DNA from: Oscillospiraceae bacterium
Lineage (GTDB): Bacteria; Bacillota; Clostridia; Oscillospirales; Ruminococcaceae
Assembly: GCA_015067185.1 (NCBI GenBank)
Contig: SVMZ01000009.1
Coordinates: 28,393-92,392 of the forward strand
Length of the DNA stretch: 64,000 nt
Direction: 5' to 3'
The position numbers were made by a program, and so were the translations under genes. Position 1 is the first letter of the stretch. Each line of letters begins with the position of its first letter. This document shows positions 25,748 through 35,545 of the stretch, piece after piece. The notes below the pieces were generated by a model. It did no database searches, was not told the DNA's origin, and saw only the letters and a list, made by a program, of their open reading frames with translations.

Positions 25748-26289
25748 TGAAGTGATCCTTTCAGTTTTTGTGCGGTTTCTACGCCGCAAAGACGGCGAAC
25801 AAGGGTAAGGGCAAAGGCCATGGCAGCGCCGGGACCTTTGGCGGTAATGAGATTTCCATCCTCCTCTACAGCGGAGCCGGTAACAACAGCGGTAGAAAGC
25901 TGCGATTCAAAGCCGGGATAACAGGTAACACGTTTGCCGCAGACAAAGTCGTAACAGCCAAGGACAACGGCGGGAGCAGCACAGATGGCAGCTATGGGAA
26001 GGCTGTTTTTATTGGCAGCAGCAATGGCTTCATTTACGAGAGAAGACGCTGCCAGATTAGCAGCACCGGGCATACCGCCGGGAAGAACAATCATTTCAAG
26101 AGAATCAAAAGAGGAAGCAGAGAGGTCACTGTCGCAAAGATCAGCGGTGACAGTAATGCCATGGGCACCGACAATTTCTTTGGAGCCGATTCCAACCGTA
26201 ATGACCTCTTTTCCGACGCGGCGAAGAAGATCGGCGGGGGTAAGTGCTTCAATTTCTTCAAATCCGTTTGCAAGGAAAAGGTATATCAT
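25741..26289 (-). CDS. DJ-1/PfpI family protein
   Basis: A 182-residue protein of the ThiJ/DJ-1 superfamily. GFEEIEA carries the conserved Glu, and the nucleophile elbow Cys is in AAICAAPAVVLG. Relatives act as glyoxalase III, protein deglycase-like or chaperone enzymes; which one applies here is open. Start at 26289 with AGGAGG 10 bases upstream. Overlaps the next gene by 7 bases, implying coupled translation. Confidence 0.9.
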   Translation of the reverse strand: MIYLFLANGFEEIEALTPADLLRRVGKEVITVGIGSKEIVGAHGITVTADLCDSDLSASSFDSLEMIVLPGGMPGAANLAASSLVNEAIAAANKNSLPIAAICAAPAVVLGCYDFVCGKRVTCYPGFESQLSTAVVTGSAVEEDGNLITAKGPGAAMAFALTLVRRLCGVETAQKLKGSLQC

Positions 26290-26335
26290 AACAAAAGAAC
26301 CTCCTGTTTTTCTGGATGTATAAAACAATAAACAA

Positions 26336-27142
26336 TTATTGTAAATCGTAGCCGAGCCATGCCGGTTTGTCAGGAGAAAAGACCTGTCCCAGTGTCATGC
26401 CTGTGAAAACGGTATTTTCATCAAACCCACAGCAAGGAGAATATACCTCAGCACTGCCGAGACAGGAAACAGCATCCATCAGCAGATCATGAGAGGCAGC
26501 AAACTCAGCAATAAGCCATTTTTCCTTTAACTTATAGCATAACATATATCCTTGCCCGTTTTGTGAGCAAATTTTAAAAAATTGCCCGGTCTCACCCTCA
26601 ATGTCATCACGGATGAGGGAAAAGGAAGAGAGACTCCATGCGGCATAGCCTGATGAAGAAAAAAATTGTTCACGCAGGGAGAGGATTTCTTCGTTAGTGA
26701 TGGAAAGCAAGGAGCAGGGGGAACGGAAAGATGGAGAAAGGGTTTGTTTTTGCAGAGCAAAAGCTTCTACAAATCCAAGAGGCCGATAAAAATCATAAAG
26801 CCTTTTCTCGGCAGGGGAAAGATATCCGTAGAGTGAGGATTGGTTGAGATAATTGGCAACGAACTGCATGAGTGCGCTGCCAATCCCTTTGCCGCGAAAA
26901 CTTTTCAGAGTAGCAACCGCGTAGATATAGCGTGCAGGCAGATGGCTGCCGTTGACACAAAGAAAGGAGGGCAGCAGATTGGCCATGGCACAAACCTGAC
27001 CGTTAAGCTCACACACAGCGGTAAAACTGGGGGAAAAATGGGTTGCGTAAAAGGTATGTATATAATTAGGTGGATCACCGAAAGCCTCTGACCAGAGGGA
27101 ATAGAGAGCGGGAAGATCCTCATTTGTCGCAAAGCGGAACAA
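26336..27142 (-). CDS. GNAT family N-acetyltransferase
   Basis: A 268-residue protein with an N-terminal GNAT fold: the acetyl-CoA loop is in ATLKSFRGKGIGSALMQF (R/Q-x-x-G-x-G/A), preceded by the beta strand RYIYAVATL. The C-terminal ~120 residues (from about 150) form a second domain, probably sterol-carrier-like or a degenerate GNAT half as in Eis-type proteins; I cannot name it. The start codon is TTG, with GGAGG 9 bases upstream and no better alternative. Target unknown. Confidence 0.82.
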   Translation of the reverse strand: MFRFATNEDLPALYSLWSEAFGDPPNYIHTFYATHFSPSFTAVCELNGQVCAMANLLPSFLCVNGSHLPARYIYAVATLKSFRGKGIGSALMQFVANYLNQSSLYGYLSPAEKRLYDFYRPLGFVEAFALQKQTLSPSFRSPCSLLSITNEEILSLREQFFSSSGYAAWSLSSFSLIRDDIEGETGQFFKICSQNGQGYMLCYKLKEKWLIAEFAASHDLLMDAVSCLGSAEVYSPCCGFDENTVFTGMTLGQVFSPDKPAWLGYDLQ

Positions 27143-27164
27143 AACAGCTCACCTCCGGAAAAAA

Positions 27165-28073
27165 TCAGACAAGGGTGGCTTCAAACTTTTCGAGAAGAAG
27201 ATCGGGTTTGTAGGAGAGCTTTGCCTTGCGTAAACCCGGATCTCCTACATCGTCTTCGCGGTTGATATAGAGAATATCCTCCGGCAGATGGGAAGCAAAC
27301 TGATTGTTGATCATGGCATAGGAACCGGCAGGGGAGAGGAAAGCCTTTTCGATGTTGACGATAAAATGATTGGTACGGTACCTTTCGCCAGCGGCAAAAG
27401 CAATGACACGTCCATCCACACGAAGAAGACCACCTTCCATGCCGAGTTCAAAAAAGTGGGCAAAGGCATTTTTAACAGCACATTTTTCCTGAACCAGACC
27501 GGAACCATCACAGGTAGAATCAGGATCGTCAAAACAAAGATTCTGGCGGCGCCATTCCGTATGCATTTCAATGCATTCCTGTATATTATCCGGGGTAATG
27601 GGCTCATATACCCAGCTTGGAGCTTCGTTTAGAAAATGGCGAAGATTGGTGCGCTTAGAATGGAGTTTTTTTCCGGGGAGAGTGGCCAGTTTTTCACGGG
27701 TATAGAGATAATCGAAGTAGTCCCGCATAGGCTGCAGTAAAAAACGATTCGGAAAAAGTTGTTCAAGCCGGGATTTAGCCGCTGCTTCAATGCCGATCAT
27801 TTTGAGGGGAATATCACGTTCGGCGGCATCAGAGATCATAAGGTCGATAACAGGAGAAAGGTCACCGTGGCCGGCAGGAAACAGATACACAGGATCCGGA
27901 AGATGAAGTTTTACAACAAGATAATCGTTGATACGGACGATCTTAGAATTATATGCGCAGCGCCAGTTGAATATGTTGGGGAAGGTATAATCATTGCCAA
28001 GGTATCCCGATGCTTCAAGCAGGGGAGTGACCCAGGTCATATCATCGAGGTTGATATCTCGAAATTGTAGCAT
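27165..28073 (-). CDS. DUF2156 (LPG-synthase C-terminal-like) protein
   Basis: A 302-residue cytoplasmic protein resembling DUF2156/PF09924, the tandem-GNAT domain that in MprF transfers aminoacyl groups to lipids. Recognisable pieces: FPNIFNWRCAYNSKIVRIND near the start, KKLHSKRTNLRHFLNE, VIAFAAGERY and the end INREDDVGDPGLRKAKLSYKPDLLLEKF. There is no membrane domain, so it is the free-standing form, function unknown. 22 bases before the GNAT gene, 45 after the kinase gene; part of the thyX operon. Confidence 0.82.
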   Translation of the reverse strand: MLQFRDINLDDMTWVTPLLEASGYLGNDYTFPNIFNWRCAYNSKIVRINDYLVVKLHLPDPVYLFPAGHGDLSPVIDLMISDAAERDIPLKMIGIEAAAKSRLEQLFPNRFLLQPMRDYFDYLYTREKLATLPGKKLHSKRTNLRHFLNEAPSWVYEPITPDNIQECIEMHTEWRRQNLCFDDPDSTCDGSGLVQEKCAVKNAFAHFFELGMEGGLLRVDGRVIAFAAGERYRTNHFIVNIEKAFLSPAGSYAMINNQFASHLPEDILYINREDDVGDPGLRKAKLSYKPDLLLEKFEATLV

Positions 28074-28118
28074 AAAGATGTTTCCGTGCCTTTCTTTGGG
28101 CTGAAAAGTATAAGGAGG

Positions 28119-28787
28119 TTAACGGTTGACAGCGGCATAAACATCCGCAGAGATGGAAGCGATATCGCGGGGGACATCCGTACCGGAAATGGAACAGGGA
28201 ATACGTTCCCAGCCCAGTTTTTCTGCAGCATAGAGGGCAGCCTGATAACAGTGTTCTATGTATTCTCTGTCGCGTTCATGAATATCTTTGCGGCTGCTGT
28301 CTCCCTGATATCGGGACATAAGCAGCTTTTGTGAAACTGCAGTGGGCATATCCAGCAAAATGACTTTATCGGGGGCAGGAAGACCGAGACGGGTATATTC
28401 ATAATCATAAAGCCATTCAATAAAACCATCCCACTCGGAGCGGGGCAGTTTAGGCATCTGGTGGATGATGTTGGAGGTGGTATACCGGGCGGCTAAAAAA
28501 GCTTGTCCGGTCAAATAGTCCTCTTTCCAGTCCAGCAGCCAGCTGGCACAGCGATCAACAGCATAAAAACTGGACGCAGCATAGGGATTGACGGCGTTGG
28601 CATCGGAGCCAAAGTCGCCGCCCAGATACATTTTAACAAGGGTGGAAGAGGGTTTGTCATAATCAGGATAGGTCAACGGCTTCACACCGCCAAAGGCGTT
28701 TTCTGCGTTGAGACGATCCAGAAGAAGTGACCACTGTGTGGTTTTTCCGCTGCCGTCGGTTCCTTCCAGTACAAATAGTTTACCCAT
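28119..28787 (-). CDS. tmk: Thymidylate kinase-like protein
   Basis: A 222-residue P-loop kinase starting MGKLFVLEGTDGSGKTT (Walker A). It also has the family Asp in DRCASWLLDW and the lid-region basic stretch RKDIHERDREYIEHC. It should phosphorylate dTMP to dTDP. Sitting 23 bases after thyX, it would complete a two-step dUMP to dTDP unit. The usual DRYxxSSxAYQ block reads RYTTSNIIHQ here, so it is a diverged member and another nucleotide is possible. Confidence 0.82.
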   Translation of the reverse strand: MGKLFVLEGTDGSGKTTQWSLLLDRLNAENAFGGVKPLTYPDYDKPSSTLVKMYLGGDFGSDANAVNPYAASSFYAVDRCASWLLDWKEDYLTGQAFLAARYTTSNIIHQMPKLPRSEWDGFIEWLYDYEYTRLGLPAPDKVILLDMPTAVSQKLLMSRYQGDSSRKDIHERDREYIEHCYQAALYAAEKLGWERIPCSISGTDVPRDIASISADVYAAVNR

Positions 28788-28810
28788 AATAGAGCCTCAC
28801 AAATATCAGA

Positions 28811-29578
28811 TCATTTTTCGTCGGCAGACTTTACACGGTAAAGTTTGCGGACTTCAGTTATTTTTCCGCAGGATTTGGCGCCTTCAGGACAGGCACCACG
28901 GAGACAGGAGGGTCCAGCTTTGGCAAAGATATGGGGGGCAACCTCGCGAACCAGCATCAGCATCTGGCGTGCCACTTCGCGGATCTCCCACTGGGCACGG
29001 TTGCAGCAGCGGAGTTTGAAAAAGTTGAGCAGACTGCGTGCATTCATTGTGACCACCATTTTAGTGTCACAGGCATTGGGGAGAACAAAACGGGCATCTT
29101 CGATGGCTGTTTTTTCAGCTGCCTTGCGCTGCTCCGGAGTGGGATCAGCAATATCGGTCAACTGCTGTTCGGTAAGGAGGGCAGCAAGCTTGCGGTAGCT
29201 CTCTTCAATGGTGTTCATGGATTCCAGGAACAACTTTTTGGCTTCCTCGTTCTGTTCTATAGCAGGGGGCATAATGTAGTCAAACTGATCCTTTTTGACA
29301 TAGCGCTGACTCTGCACACTGTAGGAAGCAAGACGATGGCGTGTGATTTGTGCAAGGAAAGAGCGGGAAACTCCCTCAATGGCAAAGGTAAAGCTGATGT
29401 GTTCAATGGGGCTCTCATGGCCGATTTCGGAAAGCATGTTGATAAAATCCTCGGTCTTTTTCGGAGTGAGTCCATCCATCAATGTGGCGGCATCGGAACT
29501 GGAATAACAGAGTTTGGCCGCAGCGGCAACTAATGTTTCCGGATCCGGAGTGTGAGCGAGAAGTCTTACTGTTGGCAT
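28811..29578 (-). CDS. thyX: Flavin-dependent thymidylate synthase ThyX
   Basis: A 255-residue FAD enzyme making dTMP from dUMP with methylene-THF and NADPH. The ThyX signature RHR(x)7S is seen as TRHRLASYSVQSQRY. The conserved LPNACDTKMVVTMNARSLLNFFKLR block (catalytic Ser replaced region) and the C-terminal R/C-rich AGPSCLRGACPEGAKSCG tail follow; the tail with four Cys is an extension beyond the core. The ATG has GGAGG 9 bases upstream. First gene of the long minus-strand operon. Confidence 0.94.
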   Translation of the reverse strand: MPTVRLLAHTPDPETLVAAAAKLCYSSSDAATLMDGLTPKKTEDFINMLSEIGHESPIEHISFTFAIEGVSRSFLAQITRHRLASYSVQSQRYVKKDQFDYIMPPAIEQNEEAKKLFLESMNTIEESYRKLAALLTEQQLTDIADPTPEQRKAAEKTAIEDARFVLPNACDTKMVVTMNARSLLNFFKLRCCNRAQWEIREVARQMLMLVREVAPHIFAKAGPSCLRGACPEGAKSCGKITEVRKLYRVKSADEK

Positions 29579-29661
29579 TTTTTCATTCCTCCGTTTTCGG
29601 TTAATGCAGTTGGTGAAGTGTGTTAACAGTAGAAAGGAAAGAAAGGGTATAATTAATTTAT

Positions 29662-29691
29662 ATTATAGCATTAAACTACGGAGATGTACAA
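29662..29691 (-). promoter_or_regulatory. Promoter of the thyX operon
   Basis: On the minus strand TTGTAC, an 18-base spacer and extended -10 TGCTATAAT. It leads into thyX with a leader of about 75 bases; I see no other promoter or terminator before the U32 gene ends, so one transcript of eight genes is likely. Confidence 0.6.
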
Positions 29692-29721
29692 GAAAAAAGG
29701 TGTAAACAATCATTGAAACAA

Positions 29722-29759
29722 GAAAAAACTGACGCAGAAAATTGTCTGCGTCAGTTTTG
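29722..29759. terminator. Terminator downstream of pcrA
   Basis: An 11-bp perfect stem ACTGACGCAGA / TCTGCGTCAGT. On the minus strand, the direction of pcrA, it is followed by TTTTTTC. Confidence 0.9.
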
Positions 29760-29788
29760 TAATATCATATGGAGGATCATACAATTGC

Positions 29789-32179
29789 TCAGTTGAGCTT
29801 CTGCAGTTTTGCAAAGTTGGCCATAATCTTTTTGGTGCCCACCGAGTCAAAGCTAATCTCAAGCAGATGATCGTTTCCGACATTGACACAGGAGAGAATC
29901 ATGCCTTTTCCGAAGACTTTGTGGTTGACCATCTCACCGGTGGAATAGGAGACGGAAGAGGTGGAGGCAGGGGCAGAACGGGGGGATTTGGGCGTTTCCG
30001 GAGCGGAAGAGATTCCGATGTCCCGACCGGTGACAACACGCTCACGGCGTTTAGAACGAGGTTCGGAAGCAAGTCTGCGGTGGAAGGTATCATCCAGTTC
30101 AAGCAGATCCTCCGGCATTTCATCGATAAAGCGGGAACGGTGGTTGCGGGTAGTGCGGCCGAAGATCATACGGGATTTGGCATGGGTCAGATAGAGCTTC
30201 TTCTGGGCACGGGTAATGCCGACATAAGCCAGACGACGTTCTTCTTCCAGTTCAGACTGATTAAAGGAGGCAGACATGCCGGGGAAGATGCCTTCTTCGG
30301 CGCCGGCGATAAACACATAGGGGAACTCCAGGCCTTTGGCAGAGTGAAGCGTCATCAGCAGAACGGAGTTGTCATCATCGAGACGGTCGATGTCGGAGAA
30401 GAGAGCAGATTCCTCAAGAAATCCGGTAAGAGAGGGTTCTTCTGCGTTTTCCTCATATTTCAGGATAAAGGATTTGAGCTCAGCAACGTTTTCGATGCGG
30501 TCAATCCCTTCAGGACCCTCTTTTTCCAAAGCGGCAATATAACCGCTACGCTCCAGAACGGCATCATATACCTCAGAAACAGGGGAGTTTTCTGCCATTT
30601 CGGAAAGCTCGGTGATCATTTTGGTGAATTCGGAAAGAACGGTATATTTTTTCTCAGTAGCAGTATAATCGTCACTGTGGGAAATAACATCAAAGAAGCT
30701 GATCCCCAAGGTGGTGGCGATATCCCGTGCGGCAGTGATGGTGGCAGGACCAATGCCGCGCTTAGGCTCATTGATAATCCGCTCCAGACGGAGTGCATCA
30801 TGAGGATTGTTGATAACGCTCAGGTAGGCGATCACATCACGGATTTCTTTGCGCTCAAAGAAGCTCTGTCCTTTCACGATTCTGTGGGGAATGGAGTGCT
30901 TGATAAAAGCACGCTCCAGGTTAGCGGACTGTGCATTCATACGGTAAAGAATTGCATGTTCGCGGTACTGTGCCCCGCCCATGATATTTTTGCGAATGGT
31001 CTTGGCAATAAATTCGGCCTCGCCGGACTCATCTTCGGAGCAGAAAATTTTAATTTTGCCGCCCTTTTCATTGCTGGTCCATAGATTTTTGCCTTTGCGT
31101 TCCGTGTTATTGGAAATAACAGCATTGGCAGTATCAAGAATAGTAGAGGTACTGCGGTAGTTTTGTTCCAGACGGATAACCGTGGCATCATCAAATTGTT
31201 TCTCGAAGCTGAGAATGTTTTCAATGGTAGCACCGCGAAATTTATAGATGCTTTGGTCATCGTCACCGACAACGCAGAGGTTATGGTGCCCACCTGCCAG
31301 CATGCTGACAAGCAGATACTGAGCATGGTTGGTATCCTGATACTCGTCTACCATGATGTAACGATAGCGGTTGCGATATTTTTCCAGAACATCGGGGTGT
31401 TCACGGAAGAGACGGACGGTGAGAGAGATAATATCGTCAAAGTCCACCGCATTGGAGGCAGTGAGTGTTTTTTGGTAACCCTCATATATTTTGGCGATCT
31501 GCGCAAGACGGAAATCTTTGGTTCCCTCTTTCCCCAGCTCTTCATAGTCTTTAAAAGAATCTTTGGAGCGGGAGATGGTAGAGAGAACAGCACGGGGGGC
31601 AAGTGTTTTATCATCAATATTCAGCTTCTTCATGCAATCTTTGATGATGCGCAGAGAATCGTCGGTATCATAAATGGTGAAATCGGAAGAATAGCCGAGA
31701 ACAGCAATCTCACGGCGCAAAATACGAACACAGGCGGAGTGGAAGGTGGATGCATTGACATCTCTTCCGCTGTTTCCAAGCAGGGTGACAAGACGCTCGC
31801 GGAGTTCATCGGCGGCTTTATTGGTAAAGGTGATAGCAAGGATATTCCAGGGATTAACTGGGCTGACTGCCAACAGATTCTCCATATACTGCATGGATTC
31901 TTCATCGGCATCGGTGCGGGAATAGTTACGGAGAAAATCCAAATCGTCTTCAGAGAGACCGTAGGGAACGTGGTCGCTGTTATAGGCATTGCCAAAGCGG
32001 ACAAGATTGGCGATACGGCTGACGATGACGGTGGTTTTACCGCTTCCGGCACCGGCGAGAATGAGAAGAGGACCGTCTGTATGATAGACGGCCTGTCTCT
32101 GGACGGGGTTGAGTCTGGAAAACTCTTTATCGATAATTGCTTTTTTTAACTGTATAAATTCTTTTGCTATTTCCGGCAT
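29789..32179 (-). CDS. pcrA: ATP-dependent DNA helicase PcrA/UvrD
   Basis: A 796-residue superfamily-1A 3'-5' helicase. In order: Q motif LNPVQRQAV, Walker A LAGAGSGKTT (41-50), motif Ia ITFTNKAADELRER, TFHSACVRILR, Walker B VDEYQDTNHAQ, motif III VVGDDDQSIYKFRGA, motif IV LEQNYRST, motif V TLHSAKGLEFPYVF, motif VI RRLAYVGITRA. The C-terminus ends in a basic/Ser-Pro linker and a small domain (YSTGEMVNHKVFGKGMIL) typical of Gram-positive PcrA, used in RNA polymerase contact. Works in DNA repair and plasmid replication. AAGGAG lies before the ATG; 30 bases after the DUF1846 gene. Confidence 0.96.
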   Translation of the reverse strand: MPEIAKEFIQLKKAIIDKEFSRLNPVQRQAVYHTDGPLLILAGAGSGKTTVIVSRIANLVRFGNAYNSDHVPYGLSEDDLDFLRNYSRTDADEESMQYMENLLAVSPVNPWNILAITFTNKAADELRERLVTLLGNSGRDVNASTFHSACVRILRREIAVLGYSSDFTIYDTDDSLRIIKDCMKKLNIDDKTLAPRAVLSTISRSKDSFKDYEELGKEGTKDFRLAQIAKIYEGYQKTLTASNAVDFDDIISLTVRLFREHPDVLEKYRNRYRYIMVDEYQDTNHAQYLLVSMLAGGHHNLCVVGDDDQSIYKFRGATIENILSFEKQFDDATVIRLEQNYRSTSTILDTANAVISNNTERKGKNLWTSNEKGGKIKIFCSEDESGEAEFIAKTIRKNIMGGAQYREHAILYRMNAQSANLERAFIKHSIPHRIVKGQSFFERKEIRDVIAYLSVINNPHDALRLERIINEPKRGIGPATITAARDIATTLGISFFDVISHSDDYTATEKKYTVLSEFTKMITELSEMAENSPVSEVYDAVLERSGYIAALEKEGPEGIDRIENVAELKSFILKYEENAEEPSLTGFLEESALFSDIDRLDDDNSVLLMTLHSAKGLEFPYVFIAGAEEGIFPGMSASFNQSELEEERRLAYVGITRAQKKLYLTHAKSRMIFGRTTRNHRSRFIDEMPEDLLELDDTFHRRLASEPRSKRRERVVTGRDIGISSAPETPKSPRSAPASTSSVSYSTGEMVNHKVFGKGMILSCVNVGNDHLLEISFDSVGTKKIMANFAKLQKLN

Positions 32180-32209
32180 GTTGTCTACTCCTTATCCGGT
32201 GGAAACGTC

Positions 32210-33700
32210 TTATTTATGGTAGAGCTTTTTGGTTTGGTATATAGGTTCACAAGTGATATTGAGCCCGAGCTTGCGAAGGGTGGAATCATCTACCTGTGCA
32301 AGAATAACGGTGGAATGCAGTTCACAGCCGCGCAACTTGGGCAGCTGCTGCATAGCAAGGGCTGCGGTGGGGTTGGTAGCAGCAGAGATAGAAAGAGCAA
32401 TAAGCGTTTCATCTGTGTGCAAACGAGGATTATGGTTGCCGAGATGTTTAATTTTAAGATCCTGGATCGGCTCAATAACGATGGGAGAAATCAAATGTAC
32501 ATCCTTGGGGATTTCGGCCAGCTTTTTCAAAGCATTAAGGAGCACGGCAGAGGTGGCACCAAGCAGGGGAGAGGTTTTTCCGGTAATAATGCTTCCATCG
32601 GTGAATTCAATGGCAGCAGCAGGGGCTTCCGTTTGCTCTGCGCGGGCAAGAGCGGCAGAAACAGCGGGCCTGTCTTCGGTGGTGATACCGCATTTTTTCA
32701 TCAGTAATTCAAGCTTGTAAATGAGAGAATCATCGGCAAGACCCTGACGTTTTTGGCAAAGTCCGGCATAATAGCGGCGGATAATTTCCTGTTTCGCGGC
32801 AGTTTGCACCACTGCATCATCAATAATACAGTTTCCAACCATATTTACTCCCATATCTGTTGGGGAGCGATAAGGGGATTCACCGGAAATTTTAGTGAAG
32901 ATGGCATCGAGAACCGGGAAAATTTCGACATCGCGGTTATAGTTGACGGTGGTAACGCCATAAGCATCGAGATGGAAGGGATCGATCATATTGACGTCAT
33001 TGAGATCTGCGGTAGCGGCTTCGTAGGCCAGATTGACGGGATGTTTGAGAGGAAGATTCCAGATGGGGAAGGTTTCAAATTTGGCATAGCCCGATTTAAT
33101 ACCGCGTTTGTGATCGTGGTAGAGCTGGGACAGACAGGTGGCCATTTTGCCACTGCCGGGACCGGGAGCTGTGACAACGATAAGAGAGCGGGTGGTTTCG
33201 ATATAATCGTTTTTACCGTAACCTTCATCGCTTACAATGTGACGGATATTGGAGGGATAACCCTCAATGGTGTAATGAATATAGACATTGATGCCGAGAT
33301 TTTGAAGACGTTTACGGAATGCGTCGGCAGCGGGTTGAGAGCAGTATTGTGTGATAACAACACTGCCAACATAGAGTCCAATTCCTCTGAAGGCATCGAT
33401 CAGGCGCAGTGTATCTATATCATAGGTAATACCAAGATCTCCGCGAAGTTTATTTTTTTCAATGTCAGCAGCATTGATGACAATGATAATCTCTGCCTGA
33501 TCTTTAAGTTTCAGCAGCATTTTTGCTTTGCTGTCCGGGGCAAAGCCGGGAAGAACTCTTGAAGCATGATAGTCATCGAAGAGTTTACCGCCAAACTCCA
33601 GATAGAGTTTACCGCCAAACTGGTTGATGCGTTTTCTGATTTGCTCCGATTGTGTAGCAATGTATTTTTCGTTATCAAATCCAATCTGTGCCGTAGACAT
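32210..33700 (-). CDS. DUF1846 domain-containing protein
   Basis: A 496-residue protein matching the DUF1846 family (PF08903) over its whole length: [17 protein letters not shown] near residues 25-42, [34 protein letters not shown] (a P-loop-like glycine-rich turn) and [17 protein letters not shown]. Function is unestablished; the domain order suggests nucleotide binding. Start at 33700, where GAGG lies 8 bases upstream. Probably co-transcribed with pcrA downstream. Confidence 0.9.
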   Translation of the reverse strand: MSTAQIGFDNEKYIATQSEQIRKRINQFGGKLYLEFGGKLFDDYHASRVLPGFAPDSKAKMLLKLKDQAEIIIVINAADIEKNKLRGDLGITYDIDTLRLIDAFRGIGLYVGSVVITQYCSQPAADAFRKRLQNLGINVYIHYTIEGYPSNIRHIVSDEGYGKNDYIETTRSLIVVTAPGPGSGKMATCLSQLYHDHKRGIKSGYAKFETFPIWNLPLKHPVNLAYEAATADLNDVNMIDPFHLDAYGVTTVNYNRDVEIFPVLDAIFTKISGESPYRSPTDMGVNMVGNCIIDDAVVQTAAKQEIIRRYYAGLCQKRQGLADDSLIYKLELLMKKCGITTEDRPAVSAALARAEQTEAPAAAIEFTDGSIITGKTSPLLGATSAVLLNALKKLAEIPKDVHLISPIVIEPIQDLKIKHLGNHNPRLHTDETLIALSISAATNPTAALAMQQLPKLRGCELHSTVILAQVDDSTLRKLGLNITCEPIYQTKKLYHK

Positions 33701-33746
33701 AAAAATCCTCCATCTCAAACGTCTTACATATCCCGCGTATGCTCAT

Positions 33747-33785
33747 AAAATATTCCGGCAATCGCAAGAATCGCCGGAATATTTT
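33747..33785 (-). terminator. Terminator downstream of the KDG kinase gene
   Basis: A 13-bp perfect stem AAAATATTCCGGC / GCCGGAATATTTT with a 13-base loop; the T-rich ends of the stem make it functional on the minus strand. It separates the kinase gene from the DUF1846 gene, whose start is 47 bases further on. Confidence 0.8.
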
Positions 33786-33903
33786 CTTCTCTATATTATA
33801 TTTTACTACCAAAAACGACCGAGGTCAAGAGAAATACATTTTTTTGAAAGTAGATATCAAAGGATTTTTGTCGATATCATCTGTTCAAAAATACCAGTGG
33901 AAC

Positions 33904-34923
33904 TCAGCGCTGCACGCGGCCGGAGCCATCGCCGCCCATGAGTTTTGTCACTTCGTCCACAGAAACCATATTGAAATCGTATTCAATGGTGTGCTTGAGG
34001 CAGCTGGCTGCAACAGCAAATTCAATAGTCTTCTGACAGTCATAGCCGCTCATGAGGGAATAGATCAAACCGCCGCCAAAACTGTCGCCACCGCCTACGC
34101 GGTCAACAATGTGGATCAGATACTCTTTGGAGAAATAAGCATTTTCACCGTCATAGAGCATACCGGCCCAACGGTTATCGTTGGCAGAGATAGAACCGCG
34201 CAGAGTGATAGCAACCTTCTTAAAGCCAAATCTGGCAATGAGCTTTTTGGCAACATCAATATAACCGGAATGATCCAGCTTACCTCCGGTTATATCTGTG
34301 TTTTCTGCACGGATACCAAAGACATCGGCAGCATCTTCTTCATTGGCAATGCAAACATCAACATAGGGCATAAGCTCTGCCATAACTTCGCCGGCTTTTT
34401 CGCGGCTCCAAAGATTTTTGCGGTAGTTAAGGTCGCAGCTGATGGAGATACCGCGGGCTTTGGCTGCTTTGCAGGCATCCAGGCAGATGGCAGCAACGTT
34501 ATCGCCCAGAGCAGGTGTGATACCGGTAAAATGGAACCAGTCAGCACCGTCGAAGATGCTGTCCCAATCAAAATCAGAGGCGGAAGCCATAGAGATTGCG
34601 GAATATTTACGGTCATAAACAACCTTGGAGGGACGCTGAGAGGCACCTTTTTCTACAAAGTATACACCAAGACGTTCGCCGCCCTTGACGATCATGGAGG
34701 TATCTACACCGAGAGCGCGAAGAGAGTTGATGGCGGATTGACCGAGAGGATTATCGGGAAGTTTGGTGACATAAGCGGCATCAAGACCGTAGTTGGCGAG
34801 TGAAACGGCAACATTGGCTTCACCGCCGGCATAAGAAACTTCCCATTTGTTAGCCTGTGTAAAGCGTTTGTAACCTTCCGGGTTCAGACGCATCATAATT
34901 TCACCGAAACAGACAGCTTTCAT
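33904..34923 (-). CDS. PfkB-family sugar kinase, 2-keto-3-deoxygluconate kinase type
   Basis: A 339-residue ribokinase-fold kinase. GEIMMRLNPEGYKRF and YAGGEANVAVSLANYG at the N-terminus and the catalytic DRVGGGDSFGGGL at the C-terminus mark PfkB; RLNP plus AGGEANVA is typical of KdgK, which phosphorylates KDG in uronate and pectin breakdown. A tyrosine-rich strand (SKVVYDRKYSAIS) fits the KDG site. Start at 34923 with GGAGG upstream. 22 bases after the small membrane-anchored protein gene. Confidence 0.85.
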   Translation of the reverse strand: MKAVCFGEIMMRLNPEGYKRFTQANKWEVSYAGGEANVAVSLANYGLDAAYVTKLPDNPLGQSAINSLRALGVDTSMIVKGGERLGVYFVEKGASQRPSKVVYDRKYSAISMASASDFDWDSIFDGADWFHFTGITPALGDNVAAICLDACKAAKARGISISCDLNYRKNLWSREKAGEVMAELMPYVDVCIANEEDAADVFGIRAENTDITGGKLDHSGYIDVAKKLIARFGFKKVAITLRGSISANDNRWAGMLYDGENAYFSKEYLIHIVDRVGGGDSFGGGLIYSLMSGYDCQKTIEFAVAASCLKHTIEYDFNMVSVDEVTKLMGGDGSGRVQR

Positions 34924-34945
34924 TGAAAAAACCTCCAAGTGTATA

Positions 34946-35464
34946 TTATTTATTTACAACGATATTGACATCGCATTGTATGTGCCCCAGTTCTTTTCCG
35001 TTATCAGGGTCAAAACCGGTTATCAGTGCGTAGCAGGGATAGGTTCCTTCATCCAAAGGCGTATCAAGAAAATCATACATGATATGACTATTTGGGGGAA
35101 GTAGACCGCTTTCGTAAACCAGATACTCCGAGTCGCCGTCTTTGTAGATGATCTTTACGGTGAGATCAATCACATTTTTGGCGGGATTTTCAATCATAAA
35201 AGCGCCTTTTGCAGCACCGTTTTCCAGTTCAATGGCAGAATTGATGCGGTAGGAGAGGGTAGAAGGAGAATTTTTCTCTCCCTCATAGGTTTCGGAAAAA
35301 AGCATGCCCTCCCGACCGGCAGGGTCATAGCCGTCAGGCAGTTTTTTGTCGGAACCGAGAGCCGATATGGAGGAAATGATGAGAGCAATTGCAGCAATGG
35401 CTGCAGTCAGAATGAGAAGAATTTTGCGGTTAAAAGAATTGCTTGTTCCGTCTACAGTTTTCAA
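34946..35464 (-). CDS. Small membrane-anchored protein of unknown function
   Basis: I do not recognise the family. The 172-residue protein has a short N-terminal tail, one membrane segment (ILLILTAAIAAIALIISSISAL, about 15-36) and an extracytoplasmic beta-rich domain (GAFMIENPAKNVIDLTVKIIYKDG; IMYDFLDTPLDEGTYPC). The YPCYALITGFD region looks like an Ig-like fold. The start is a TTG at 35464 with GGAGGG 7 bases upstream; an ATG ten codons earlier lacks one. Upstream partner of the KDG kinase gene. Confidence 0.72.
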   Translation of the reverse strand: MKTVDGTSNSFNRKILLILTAAIAAIALIISSISALGSDKKLPDGYDPAGREGMLFSETYEGEKNSPSTLSYRINSAIELENGAAKGAFMIENPAKNVIDLTVKIIYKDGDSEYLVYESGLLPPNSHIMYDFLDTPLDEGTYPCYALITGFDPDNGKELGHIQCDVNIVVNK

Positions 35465-35516
35465 AATAAAACCCTCCGATGAAGTTAGCTGCATTAGCAG
35501 AAATTATACTATTTTA

Positions 35517-35545
35517 ATTATAACGCAAAAGAGTTTCTAAATCAA
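35517..35545 (-). promoter_or_regulatory. Promoter of the membrane-protein / KDG-kinase unit
   Basis: On the minus strand TTGATT, 17-base spacer, TATAAT, with the transcription start about 45 bases before the TTG start codon. Confidence 0.6.

Noticed and set aside
33581..33621. 17-base direct repeat within the DUF1846 gene
   Set aside because: It encodes the repeated FGGKL in a segment conserved in the DUF1846 family, so it reflects protein sequence, not a DNA element.
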